DNA of 64,000 bases from Glutamicibacter sp. PS (GTDB lineage Bacteria; Actinomycetota; Actinomycetes; Actinomycetales; Micrococcaceae). The stretch is taken from the NCBI GenBank assembly GCA_031317595.1, contig JANCMB010000001.1, forward strand, positions 62,001-126,000, written 5' to 3'. The notes under the pieces were generated by a model. The model was not told the origin of the DNA. It saw only the letters and a list, made by a program, of their open reading frames with translations, and did no database searches. Below, piece after piece: positions 32,648-40,526 of the stretch (position 1 is the stretch's first letter; each line of letters begins with the position of its first letter). The position numbers were made by a program, and so were the translations under genes.

Positions 32648-33576
32648 GTTCGCCGGTGATGACCAAAGAGGGCAAGGTCAGGGACCTGCGCAGCAAAGAA
32701 GAAATCCGGGCCGAACGCCGCAAGGGTCGTACCGGGGTGTATTTGGTGCTCCCCGGCCTGCTCGTGCTGGTGCTGTTCTTCGCACTACCCGTTGTAGTGC
32801 TTCTGGCGATGTCGCTCTACACGCGCCCACCCGGCGCGGAGATCGGCCAATTCGTGCCGGCCCTGCAATTCAGCAACTACGCCACGGTTTTGGGAGCCTA
32901 CTGGCCCGAGCTGATGCGTTCCTTCGGGTTTGCGCTGATCGCCACCACGCTTGCGCTGATCATCGGCTACCCGATGGCTTACCTAGTCGCGGTCCGACTG
33001 CGCGAACGTAAGTTGTTGCAGGGCATACTGCTGGTTCTGCTCATTGCCCCATTCTTTTCCAGCTTTATTCTGCGCACCCAGTCATGGAAGCAGATCCTCG
33101 CGGACGAGGGCTTTGTCGCACAAACGCTCAAAGCCGTGGGCCTGCTTGCCTCCGACGGGCATCTGACCGCCACCGCGTTTGCTGTGGTCGCCGGTCTGAC
33201 CTATAACTTCCTGCCCTTTATGGTGCTACCCATTTACGCAAACCTCGAACGCCTTGACACCCGTTTACTCGAGGCGGCCGGAGACCTGTACGCCAGTCCG
33301 TTGACTACCTTCCGGAAAGTCACTTTGCCGCTGTCGGCGCCGGGTGTCTTCGCCGGTACCTTGCTGACCTTCATTCCGGCGGCCGGCGACTATGTCAATG
33401 CCGCCCTGCTGGGTAATAACAGAAACACCACCATGATCGGTCAAGTCATCGATTCGCGCTTCTTCCGAGTCATCGACTACCCGGGAGCTGCAGCCCTGAG
33501 TTTTGTTCTCATGGTTTCGATTCTGATTCTGGTGACGGTGTATATCCGGAAGTTCGGCACCAAGGATTTGATGTAG
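32644..33576 (+). CDS. potB: Polyamine ABC transporter permease (PotB-like)
   Basis: 310 aa with six membrane helices after a charged 28-residue cytoplasmic N-terminus. The EAA loop (EAAGDLYASPLTTFRKVTLP) contacts the ATPase. The start overlaps potA by 4 bp, so subunits are translationally coupled. Together with the next permease it makes the heterodimeric channel. Confidence 0.94.
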   Translation: MSSPVMTKEGKVRDLRSKEEIRAERRKGRTGVYLVLPGLLVLVLFFALPVVVLLAMSLYTRPPGAEIGQFVPALQFSNYATVLGAYWPELMRSFGFALIATTLALIIGYPMAYLVAVRLRERKLLQGILLVLLIAPFFSSFILRTQSWKQILADEGFVAQTLKAVGLLASDGHLTATAFAVVAGLTYNFLPFMVLPIYANLERLDTRLLEAAGDLYASPLTTFRKVTLPLSAPGVFAGTLLTFIPAAGDYVNAALLGNNRNTTMIGQVIDSRFFRVIDYPGAAALSFVLMVSILILVTVYIRKFGTKDLM

Positions 33577-33582
33577 GAGCAG

Positions 33583-34386
33583 ATGATGAAACAAAAACTT
33601 GGTCGCTGGCTGATCCCGGTCGTAGGCGGGCTTGCCTTCGTCTACCTGCTGGTCCCCATTGCCTACATCTTCGCCTTTTCCTTCAATGACGCCGGCCGCA
33701 CGAACCTCGAATGGCGCGGCTTTACCTGGGATAACTGGGCGAACCCCTGTGGTGCTCCGGCGGTCTGTGAATCGCTTGCTAACTCCATTCAGGTGGGTGT
33801 GGTGGCCACCGTGTTCGCCACCGCACTCGGTACCTGTATCGCGATTGGTTTGGTGCGGTATCGCTTCCGCTTCCGGAACCTCACCGATGTGCTGATCATT
33901 TTGCCCCTCGCCACTCCCGAGGTCGTTCTCGGCGCCTCGTTGTTGGCGCAGTTCCTGAACTTGGGTTGGGAACTCGGCTATGGCACCATTGTGATCTCTC
34001 ACGTGGTGTTCTGCATGTCCTTCGTTATTGTCACGGTTCGGGCACGCGTCTCCTCGCTGGATCCACGTCTCGAGGAAGCCGCCGCGGATTTGTATGCCTC
34101 ACCGCGTACAACCTTCTGGAAGGTCACCTTCCCGCTGTTGATCCCCGGCATTGTCGCAGCCGCCCTGCTCTCCTTTGCGATGAGCTTTGACGATTTCATC
34201 ATCACGAACTTCAACTCCGGTAACTACCAGACCTTCCCGAAGTTCATCTATGTGGCCGCCACCCGTGGTATCCCGGCGCAGGCCAACGTGATCGGCTCGG
34301 CGATGTTCCTGCTGGCACTGATCGTGGTGATCATCGGTCAGGTGATGGCCCACCGTAAGCGTAAGGCGCTGGAACAAGCCCAATAA
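33583..34386 (+). CDS. potC: Polyamine ABC transporter permease (PotC-like)
   Basis: 267 aa with six helices and the EAA loop EEAAADLYASPRTTFWKVTF. Two adjacent ATG codons (33583, 33586) can serve as start; TAGGAG lies just upstream. An insert between TM1 and TM2 (NPCGAPAVCESLANS) carries two cysteines that could form an external disulfide. Last gene of the operon, followed by a terminator. Confidence 0.94.
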   Translation: MMKQKLGRWLIPVVGGLAFVYLLVPIAYIFAFSFNDAGRTNLEWRGFTWDNWANPCGAPAVCESLANSIQVGVVATVFATALGTCIAIGLVRYRFRFRNLTDVLIILPLATPEVVLGASLLAQFLNLGWELGYGTIVISHVVFCMSFVIVTVRARVSSLDPRLEEAAADLYASPRTTFWKVTFPLLIPGIVAAALLSFAMSFDDFIITNFNSGNYQTFPKFIYVAATRGIPAQANVIGSAMFLLALIVVIIGQVMAHRKRKALEQAQ

Positions 34387-34409
34387 CACTGGCGAGAAAC
34401 GAAACGGTC

Positions 34410-34441
34410 AAGCCGCCCGCGCACACGTCGCGGGCGGCTTT
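34410..34441 (+). terminator. Intrinsic terminator of the polyamine transporter operon
   Basis: A 12-bp perfect stem (AAGCCGCCCGCG and complement), 7-nt loop, ending in TTT, lies 23 bp after the stop of the last permease gene. Confidence 0.88.
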
Positions 34442-34521
34442 ACACTTGCCGGTATAGACTGAAGCGCGATTATCGGCAGCAAGTCACCGGTTGGGAACGG
34501 TTATCAAGGGGGAGGATCACT

Positions 34522-35019
34522 GTGGGGGAAGCATCGCAGGATTCGGTGCAATGGTTGAATCAGGATGAACGACGCACGTGGCTGGCGTTGCATACCGTCA
34601 TGACCCTGTTGCCTGCAACGCTGGACACGGATCTGCAGGGCCTCGAAGGAATTACCCTGTTTGACTACCACATGCTGGCGATGCTCTCGGAAAATGAGGA
34701 TGGACAAGTCAGCATGACCGAGCTGGCCCAGCTCAGCACCTCCTCGCCCTCGCGGCTATCGCATGTTGTGAAGAAACTTGAGCAGCGCGGTTGGGTGGAA
34801 CGCACCACATATAACGGCGATGCTCGTGTGAAAATGGCCTCATTAACCCCTTCCGGATGGGACGCAGTGCATCGCATCGCCCCACACCATGTAGGCACGG
34901 TGCGGGCTCTTGTCCTTGATTGCCTTGATGACAAGGACGTTAGCGATCTGGGTCGGGTGGCCCGGAAGCTCGTCAAGGCCCTGGACAACGATCATTGGAT
35001 ACTGAACGCGGACGCCTGA
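34522..35019 (+). CDS. MarR family transcriptional regulator
   Basis: 165 aa from a GTG at 34522 with GGGGGAGGA upstream. The winged helix-turn-helix (VSMTELAQLSTSSPSRLSHVV then KKLEQRGWVERTTYNGDAR) is at about residues 67-110, flanked by dimerisation helices. MarR proteins respond to phenolic or oxidising ligands. It stands alone between a terminator and the ribosomal operon, so its target is unknown; it may act on its own promoter. Confidence 0.92.
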   Translation: MGEASQDSVQWLNQDERRTWLALHTVMTLLPATLDTDLQGLEGITLFDYHMLAMLSENEDGQVSMTELAQLSTSSPSRLSHVVKKLEQRGWVERTTYNGDARVKMASLTPSGWDAVHRIAPHHVGTVRALVLDCLDDKDVSDLGRVARKLVKALDNDHWILNADA

Positions 35020-35366
35020 AGATTTGGAAGTCCGCGCCAGACTCGATAAGATGGCAAGGCGTTAATCGCGCATGTTGTCATGCCGCCGCAAGGTTGTACG
35101 GTAACTGCGCGTTGCCCGTAATACCGAATATCGCAGTCAACCGAGTACGGGGAAAATGCTCGACCGATTGCGAAGTTCACCGTCTTACATGCTTTAAGGC
35201 TCTTCGGTTGGTTCTCACCCAGCTGGTTACCTTCATAGTGTGCAGTAATAACGGTGTTTCACTGGTTGGCGGGACTCACTAACGCATTAGCGGTTCCGCT
35301 GCCTTGTGCAGGGGTGCTGCGCGCGAGTACCGCCGAAATTTACTACTAACTATCTGAGGAGTGATC
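35020..35366. other. Intergenic region upstream of the ribosomal protein operon
   Basis: This 347-bp gap has no credible gene. GCATG-N4-CATGC (35070-35083) is the only neat symmetry. I searched by eye for an AT-rich Zur-type palindrome, expected for cysteine-less ribosomal proteins in several actinobacteria, and saw none. GAGGAG (35356-35361) is the ribosome site of rpmB. Confidence 0.55.
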
Positions 35367-35603
35367 ATGGCAGCTGTATGCCAGGTGACTGGGACTGTGC
35401 CGGCCTTCGGACATAGCATCTCCCACTCGCACCGTCGCAACAAGCGTCGTTTCGACCCGAACATTCAGAAGAAGCGCTACTGGGTTCCTTCCCTGCGCCG
35501 TAACGTAACCCTGACCTTGTCCACCAAGGGCATCAAGGTTATCGATGTTCGTGGCATCGACGCCGTCGTTGCTGACCTGCTTGCGAAGGGTGTGAAGCTC
35601 TAA
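35367..35603 (+). CDS. rpmB: 50S ribosomal protein L28 (C-minus type)
   Basis: 78 aa from the ATG at 35367 with GAGGAG upstream. [28 protein letters not shown] is recognisable L28 (given here as two joined motifs, residues 1-14 and 15-28). It keeps one cysteine and lacks the paired CxxC motifs of zinc-binding L28, so it needs no zinc. First of three ribosomal genes spaced by 1-3 bp. Confidence 0.95.
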   Translation: MAAVCQVTGTVPAFGHSISHSHRRNKRRFDPNIQKKRYWVPSLRRNVTLTLSTKGIKVIDVRGIDAVVADLLAKGVKL

Positions 35604-35604
35604 A

Positions 35605-35775
35605 ATGGCAAAGAAGGATAAGGACGTACGTCCGATCATCAAGCTGAAGTCGACCGCCGGTACCGGTTTCACCTACGTGACCCGCAAGAACCGTCGCAAC
35701 GATCCGGACCGCATGGTCCTGAAGAAGTACGACCCGGTTGTCCGCAAGCACGTAGAATTCCGAGAGGAGCGCTAA
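35605..35775 (+). CDS. rpmG: 50S ribosomal protein L33 (C-minus type)
   Basis: 56 aa, starting 1 bp after the rpmB stop. The product begins [16 protein letters not shown] and ends [16 protein letters not shown], a clear L33. No cysteine is present, so the zinc ribbon of C-plus L33 is lost. The gene is too short for common length cut-offs, but its identity and operon position leave no doubt. Confidence 0.96.
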   Translation: MAKKDKDVRPIIKLKSTAGTGFTYVTRKNRRNDPDRMVLKKYDPVVRKHVEFREER

Positions 35776-35778
35776 GAC

Positions 35779-36084
35779 ATGGCCAAGAAGTCCAAGATCG
35801 CCAAGAACGAACAGCGCAAGGTCATTGTCGAGCGTTACGCTGAGAAGCGCCTCGAGCTGAAGAAGACCCTGATTGACCCGAACGCCACCGACGAGGCCCG
35901 AGAGGCCGCTCGTCTGGGCCTGCAGAAGCTGCCCCGCGACGCCTCCCCGGTGCGCGTGCGCAACCGCGACGCCATCGACGGCCGTCCGCGCGGTACCTTC
36001 CAGAAGTTCGGCATCTCCCGTGTCCGCTTCCGCGACATGGCTCACCGTGGCGAACTGCCGGGCATCACCAAGTCCTCTTGGTAA
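35779..36084 (+). CDS. rpsN: 30S ribosomal protein S14 (C-minus, long type)
   Basis: 101 aa with [14 protein letters not shown] at the start and the conserved [18 protein letters not shown] near the C-terminus. This is the long form without the CxxC zinc motifs of the 61-aa S14Z. GAGGAGCGC at the end of rpmG supplies its ribosome site. Last gene of the operon; a 10-11 bp terminator follows 36 bp later. Confidence 0.96.
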   Translation: MAKKSKIAKNEQRKVIVERYAEKRLELKKTLIDPNATDEAREAARLGLQKLPRDASPVRVRNRDAIDGRPRGTFQKFGISRVRFRDMAHRGELPGITKSSW

Positions 36085-36119
36085 TCCCTGCGGAGTTCAC
36101 GCTGTAAATTGCTGAAACG

Positions 36120-36143
36120 AAACCCCCGCCTCGGCGGGGGTTT
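36120..36143. terminator. Bidirectional terminator between rpsN and DUF1992 gene
   Basis: AAACCCCCGCC pairs with GGCGGGGGTTT, with A-rich and T-rich flanks on both sides, so it can end transcription from both convergent genes. Confidence 0.85.
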
Positions 36144-36148
36144 CCTCG

Positions 36149-36784
36149 TTAAGCTTGCGGTTTATTCCTACCCCGGCCAAACCAGCGACGTTTAGGCAAC
36201 TCGCTGGGCTGCTGTTCGGCTTGCTTCGCAGCGGCGCGATCCCGTCGTCGCTCTTCCCATGCCTCCAGCTCCTGATCAACGTCGCGTAGCGTGGTAATTA
36301 CCGGCGGCCCACCCTGGAGCTGTCGCCGGGCCTCAATGATTCGCCGGTTGAAATCCTCCAGATGCTCCCGAACCTTTCCCGCCGACGATAAGGCGTCCAA
36401 AGTTTCGAGTAGTTCTGCGTCCTCCACGCGCAGCGTCAGCGCCGGTGGGCCCAATCCCGAAATCTGTTCGCGTTGCATCAGCGACTTGACCCACCAGTCC
36501 GGATCGGTGCTACCGGCAATATGGTCGATGTTCTTTCCAGCGAGCGACAGATTGTCGAAGTCTCCCCGGGCGAAAGCCTCATCGATCGCCGAATTGGCCA
36601 CCTCCCAAGCCTCCTCGTGCGCATGAAACTGCAAGGGCGTGCGAGGCTGACGCTCTACCGGCTTCGCGCCGGTACGTTGGGCATATTCGTCCACCGGTAG
36701 CGGTTCCTCGGTAGCGCGTTCGGCGCGGTAGCGGGCCGCGTGCAGTGCGGCATCCTTTGCTTCACGGTGAGGGTCAGGGCTCAT
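36149..36784 (-). CDS. DUF1992 (DnaJC28-like) protein
   Basis: 211 aa with GGGGGT just before the ATG. The core (HEEAWEVANSAIDEAFARGD then DNLSLAGKNIDH, about residues 53-90) matches the DUF1992 domain found in bacterial proteins and human DNAJC28, where it is not itself a J-domain. The C-terminal ~45 residues are charged and basic (EAWEERRRDRAAAKQ), likely coiled coil or disordered. Function unknown. Convergent with rpsN. Confidence 0.82.
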   Translation of the reverse strand: MSPDPHREAKDAALHAARYRAERATEEPLPVDEYAQRTGAKPVERQPRTPLQFHAHEEAWEVANSAIDEAFARGDFDNLSLAGKNIDHIAGSTDPDWWVKSLMQREQISGLGPPALTLRVEDAELLETLDALSSAGKVREHLEDFNRRIIEARRQLQGGPPVITTLRDVDQELEAWEERRRDRAAAKQAEQQPSELPKRRWFGRGRNKPQA

Positions 36785-36870
36785 ACCCCCATGCTTCCAC
36801 CGGCTGCGTCAGGCTTCAAGATCCACGAAAATCCCCGGCGAAGTCCAACGGTCATAGTAGCGTGGTTGCC

Positions 36871-37869
36871 ATGACTTCAGTGATCCGCCGTGGCAGTCTT
36901 GACCAGCTTGGTTCTCGCTCGCCTGCGGGCGATATCTACGCCTCGGTGGAGCGCTGGAAGGCCTGGGCGTCGGGCCAAACGATCCTGTTGACCGGAGCCA
37001 ATGCCGGGCTGGGCTTTTTTAGCGCACTGGGCCTAGCCGCCAGTGGAGCCCGAGTGATCATGGCCTGCCGCAACCGGGAACGGGCCGAGCGTGCCGCAAA
37101 GCGGATTTACCAGTATGTCCCGCAGGCCGAGCTCCGTATTGAAATGTTCGATGCCGCATCGCTCGTCTCCGCGCAGCGCCTCGCCGAGCAGGTCGCGGAC
37201 GAGCCGCTGGATGCGGTCATCGCCAATGCAGGAATAATTCATACCCCGCAGCAGCGAATACCCGGTGAACTCGGCTACGACCTGACGATGACCACGAATT
37301 TCCTGAGCCACGCACGACTTGTCGGAGCACTGGCCGAGAGTTTCCGCACCCGTGCACTTCGCTTTATCGGCGTGGGTTCCATGTCGACATTGATGCTGAC
37401 AAGCGATCCGGCAAACCTGACCTTGGAGCACAACTATCACCCTTACCGCGCCTATGTGCAGTCCAAGGCGGCCTTGCAAAGCTTCGGTCTGGGGCTGGAT
37501 CATCGGCTCCGGCAAATAGATGCCGCGGCACGCTCGATTACGGTCCACCCGGGCTATTCGATTTCAGGGCTGACCGTCCAGGTGCCCGGGATCAACGAGC
37601 CGTCATTGGCCAAGCGGTGGGCCGGTCATCTGCAGTCTGGGTTTGCGCAGGGCAAACACCAGGGTGCGGTCAATATTGTGGAGGCTGCGTTGAACCCTGC
37701 GCTGGTCGAGGCTGCGCGCGCACCCTATCTTGGGCCACGGTACATCTCTAAGGGTGCCTGCCAGTTGGCAGCCCCGGCACGTCTCACGAGACAGAAAAAG
37801 CTGCTGGATCCGGTCTGGGACATGTTTGTTGCCGCCAACGGTGGCGTTGATCCTCTGGCGGCAAACTAG
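36871..37869 (+). CDS. Short-chain dehydrogenase/reductase
   Basis: 332 aa from the ATG at 36871, which lacks a strong ribosome site; a longer frame from 36745 overlaps the divergent gene and is rejected. The nucleotide motif is TGANAGLGF (residues about 40-48), NAG lies in VIANAGIIH, and the active site is YVQSKAAL with tyrosine and lysine in place. Length and the lack of other domains resemble retinol dehydrogenase/WWOX-like SDRs. Substrate unknown. Divergent from the DUF1992 gene. Confidence 0.88.
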   Translation: MTSVIRRGSLDQLGSRSPAGDIYASVERWKAWASGQTILLTGANAGLGFFSALGLAASGARVIMACRNRERAERAAKRIYQYVPQAELRIEMFDAASLVSAQRLAEQVADEPLDAVIANAGIIHTPQQRIPGELGYDLTMTTNFLSHARLVGALAESFRTRALRFIGVGSMSTLMLTSDPANLTLEHNYHPYRAYVQSKAALQSFGLGLDHRLRQIDAAARSITVHPGYSISGLTVQVPGINEPSLAKRWAGHLQSGFAQGKHQGAVNIVEAALNPALVEAARAPYLGPRYISKGACQLAAPARLTRQKKLLDPVWDMFVAANGGVDPLAAN

Positions 37870-37890
37870 CGGTACCGCGCCGAGGGGCCG

Positions 37891-37928
37891 GATATTTTAG
37901 GTCTCGATCCCCGCAGGAGGCAAATATC
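37891..37928. repeat. Inverted repeat upstream of the HU gene
   Basis: GATATTT (37891-37897) and AAATATC (37922-37928) are perfect arms with a 24-bp loop that also holds AGGAGG facing CCTCC (37931-37935). The 252-bp gap contains no gene; the AT-rich part at 37978-38040 is a likely promoter region for hup. Confidence 0.35.
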
Positions 37929-38121
37929 TACCTCCGTAGAGCGTCCGGACGGTGCCATTCGGCTCAGAATCACTGTGAACTTGAAAAAAATCCCTTGAAT
38001 TCGCTCGTTTTCGGGCGTTGCGGGCTAAAAGATTTGATAGGTTCTCACTGATAAGTCCGCGCGACCGCGCGGCGTCCTTGGTTGATCCGGCCAGGGAGAA
38101 CTAGTCCAGGAGGACAATACA

Positions 38122-38406
38122 TTGGCTATGAACCGTAGCGAACTTGTTGCTGCAGTGGCAGCAAAGACCGAGAACTCCCAGGTTGCCGTGAACGCTGTTC
38201 TGGATGCCGTGTTCGAGGTATTCGTTGATCAGGTCTCGAAGGGTGAAAAGGTTTCGATCCCGGGCTGGTTGGCTGTTGAGCGCACCGACCGCGCTGCCCG
38301 TACCGGCCGCAACCCACAGACCGGTGAGCCGATCGAGATCGCCGCTGGCCACTCGGTGAAGCTGACCGCTGGTTCCAAGCTGAAGGCCGCTGTCGCCAAG
38401 AAGTAA
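38122..38406 (+). CDS. hup: Nucleoid protein HU
   Basis: 94 aa from a TTG at 38122, favoured by AGGAGG 8 bp upstream (14 bp from the ATG at 38128). MNRSELVAAVAAKT, FEVFVDQVSKGEKVSIPGWL and the DNA-clamp arm ERTDRAARTGRNPQTGEPI are typical HU. There is no lysine-rich C-terminal tail as in mycobacterial HupB, so this is the short HU form. Monocistronic: a terminator follows 16 bp downstream. A 94-bp AT-leaning region lies further upstream. Confidence 0.95.
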   Translation: MAMNRSELVAAVAAKTENSQVAVNAVLDAVFEVFVDQVSKGEKVSIPGWLAVERTDRAARTGRNPQTGEPIEIAAGHSVKLTAGSKLKAAVAKK

Positions 38407-38422
38407 GGCTTCCAGAAGCTTT

Positions 38423-38464
38423 CACTGGCGCCCACTCTCCATTATGCGAGAGCGGGCGCCAGTG
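38423..38464 (+). terminator. Terminator of the HU gene
   Basis: An 11-bp outer stem (CACTGGCGCCC and complement) with an inner CTCTC/GAGAG pair, then TCGTTT, lies 16 bp after the stop. Confidence 0.85.
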
Positions 38465-38477
38465 TCGTTTGGGCTGA

Positions 38478-38507
38478 TTGTTCCCAAACTTCTACTTGGC
38501 GTAGAAT
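38478..38507 (+). promoter_or_regulatory. Candidate promoter with embedded operator for the copper cluster
   Basis: TTGTTC (38478-38483) and TAGAAT (38502-38507) are spaced by 18 bp. A perfect inverted repeat TTCTAC-N5-GTAGAA (38490-38506) covers the spacer and most of the -10 box, which is how a repressor would block it. The first gene starts 39 bp downstream. Confidence 0.5.
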
Positions 38508-38546
38508 CAGAGCTGTTTAGCAGACCCGTCGACACGAGGACATCCT

Positions 38547-39155
38547 GTGCCTTCCACACCCCGCGCCACCCGCGTCCTTCGTGGCTGGTTGGCGGCCGGG
38601 ATCTGCACCTTCACGGCGTTCGCCGCCCACGCCCACGCAGCGCCGACCGCGCTGTCTCTGGTCGTGATGGCCCTGATTACCTGCCTCAGCGCGGTGGTGG
38701 CCATGTTCTTGGTCGGGCGGCGGTTCTCACTGCTGGCAACCTCCATCGTGGTGTTACTGAGCCAGGGCCTCTATCACCTAGCCTTCTCGGTGATGGACCA
38801 TGATGGCTCCGGCACGGTCAGTGGCGTAACGGATGGCACGCACCACCACGTCACGGCGTTGAGCGTATCCGCCGGAACGGCATCGGCGAGTACCGAACCC
38901 AATATGCTCTACGCTCACATCCTGGCGGCGCTCATCAGCATTGTGGTGTTGCGTCAGGGTGAAACTCTTGTCGGTGAACTGATTCATTTGCTGGGCCTAG
39001 GCGCCGCACGGCTCTTACTCTGGGCCAGAGCCCTGGAGTTTCGCGGCTGGCCACGCGTCTCCAGCATTGAAGTCACCCACCAGCCGCTGCAAGATCGCAC
39101 GGCCCTACGTCTGCCGCTGCGTCGTGGTCCACCGTCCGTTGTAGTTAGTCACTAA
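38547..39155 (+). CDS. Small His-containing membrane protein of the copper cluster
   Basis: 202 aa from a GTG at 38547 with GAGGA upstream. About four hydrophobic segments are visible (residues 12-32, 34-52, 56-76, 113-135). The loop before the last one contains MDHDG and TDGTHHHVT, plausible metal ligands outside the membrane. The C-terminal ~50 residues are basic and cytoplasmic. No named family recognised. It opens a cluster with CopC, a PCu(A)C chaperone and CopD-CtaG, which suggests a role in copper handling; this is guilt by association. Confidence 0.72.
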   Translation: MPSTPRATRVLRGWLAAGICTFTAFAAHAHAAPTALSLVVMALITCLSAVVAMFLVGRRFSLLATSIVVLLSQGLYHLAFSVMDHDGSGTVSGVTDGTHHHVTALSVSAGTASASTEPNMLYAHILAALISIVVLRQGETLVGELIHLLGLGAARLLLWARALEFRGWPRVSSIEVTHQPLQDRTALRLPLRRGPPSVVVSH

Positions 39156-39216
39156 TCCTCAGCTACAACCCAGCATCCGGTATTTACACGCTGAATCCCG
39201 GAGCGAAAGGACCATT

Positions 39217-39804
39217 ATGACCACCGCACTACGCACCCTACGTCCCGCCCTACGCGTGGCGGCCGTCGCCGTCGTGGCACTGGCAGCGCTCTTCATGAGT
39301 CTGAGCCCAGCCCACGCCCACGATGAGCTTGTGGCCTCGACCCCGAAGGCCGGCGCCACTCTGAAAGAAGCGCCGAAAGAACTCACCTTGGAGTATTCCG
39401 GTGTGCTTCAGGAACTGCCCGGAGGCTCGTCCACCGTCGTGAAACTCACCCGTGATGGGCAAGAGGTGGCGACCAGCTTCGAAACCAAGGAACGCACCGT
39501 CACCGTTACGCCGGACAGCGAGCTGGAACCGGGTGACTACACGCTGGCCATTCGCGTCGTTTCCTCCGATGGTCACCCGGTGGAGAATTCCGTGAAGTTC
39601 ACCCTCGAAGGGGCAGCAGCCTCGGCACCGGTCAGCGCAAGCCCGACCCCAGAGGAAACTACGCAGGCTAGCGAGACCTCCAGTGAGCAGCCGGAACAGA
39701 ATATCCTTTCGGCCTTCGGACCGGCAGGTTGGATTATCGTTGGCCTAGCCCTGCTGGCGATCCTGGCCACCGTGCTTATCCGCTTCACGCGCAACACGAA
39801 GTAG
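39217..39804 (+). CDS. copC: CopC-domain copper-binding protein, membrane anchored
   Basis: 195 aa with AAAGGA upstream. The signal peptide ends AHA-HDEL, so after cleavage the mature protein begins with His35, which together with the histidine in SSDGHPVENS forms the copper(II) site of CopC proteins. A Ser/Thr/Glu-rich linker (about 130-160) and a C-terminal helix (AGWIIVGLALLAILATVLI) anchor it outside the membrane. Likely passes or buffers copper for CopD encoded three genes on. Strong family match. Confidence 0.92.
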   Translation: MTTALRTLRPALRVAAVAVVALAALFMSLSPAHAHDELVASTPKAGATLKEAPKELTLEYSGVLQELPGGSSTVVKLTRDGQEVATSFETKERTVTVTPDSELEPGDYTLAIRVVSSDGHPVENSVKFTLEGAAASAPVSASPTPEETTQASETSSEQPEQNILSAFGPAGWIIVGLALLAILATVLIRFTRNTK

Positions 39805-39948
39805 CCAGACACACAGCGGCAAGTTCGCGCCGCCACTAAACATTTTTCTCTCGCGCGAGACAGCGCGCTCTTTGGCGTGCCCACCCCTAGCCGGGCTCGG
39901 TTCGTCGCGCCGTCGAATTTCGCGCGCCCAACGCTGAAAGCACAGATC

Positions 39949-40524
39949 ATGAACAAGTTTTCCAAGACCCTTCCGTTGTTGACCGCTGGCCTGCTCACCG
40001 GGAGCCTGCTGTTGAGCGGCTGCTCCACCAAGAGCCCCGAGCAGGCAAGCGCTCCCAGCGCCGAACAGCAGGACACAACTCAGGCCGCGAGCCTGCAGAT
40101 CAACGACCCTTGGGCAAAAGCCGCCGACAAGGGCATGAGTGCCGCCTTCGGTACGCTACGCAACACCGGGCAGCAGCCCGTCGAGCTGGTCAAGGTCACC
40201 GAGGAACAACACCGCAGCCCGGTGCAGCTTCACGAAATGACCGGCAGTGGTACCGAGATGACCATGAAGGAACATCAGGGCCCGGTGGAGATTAAGCCCG
40301 GAGCCGAGGTGGAATTGGTGCCCGGCGGTATGCACTTTATGTACATGGACCTCGCTAAACCCCTGGTCGCTTCCGAAACCTCCACGTTGACTCTGCACTT
40401 TGCCGACGGTTCGAGCAAGGCCGTGGACTTCCCGATCCGTAACTACAGTGGCGCTAAGGAACGCTACGAGGATCACGCGGGTATGGAGGACAAGCACGGC
40501 AACGGCGAGCACGGAGGTCACTAG
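39949..40524 (+). CDS. PCu(A)C periplasmic-type copper chaperone lipoprotein
   Basis: 191 aa from the ATG at 39949; an upstream GTG-less frame from 39877 would bury the signal peptide and is rejected. Lipobox LLSGC at residue ~24, then the PCu(A)C domain with NDPWAKAADKGMSAAFGTL. The copper motif is present: HEMTGSGTEMTM and GGMHFMYMD supply the conserved His and Met ligands. A His-rich tail (DKHGNGEHGGH) adds extra metal ligands. Members deliver Cu(I) to the CuA site of cytochrome oxidase. DyP gene starts 2 bp after its stop. Confidence 0.92.
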   Translation: MNKFSKTLPLLTAGLLTGSLLLSGCSTKSPEQASAPSAEQQDTTQAASLQINDPWAKAADKGMSAAFGTLRNTGQQPVELVKVTEEQHRSPVQLHEMTGSGTEMTMKEHQGPVEIKPGAEVELVPGGMHFMYMDLAKPLVASETSTLTLHFADGSSKAVDFPIRNYSGAKERYEDHAGMEDKHGNGEHGGH

Positions 40525-40526
40525 CA

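Noticed and set aside
35020-35366. Zur operator upstream of rpmB
   Set aside because: Looked for an AT-rich TGA...TCA-type palindrome; only GCATG-N4-CATGC was found, which does not fit.
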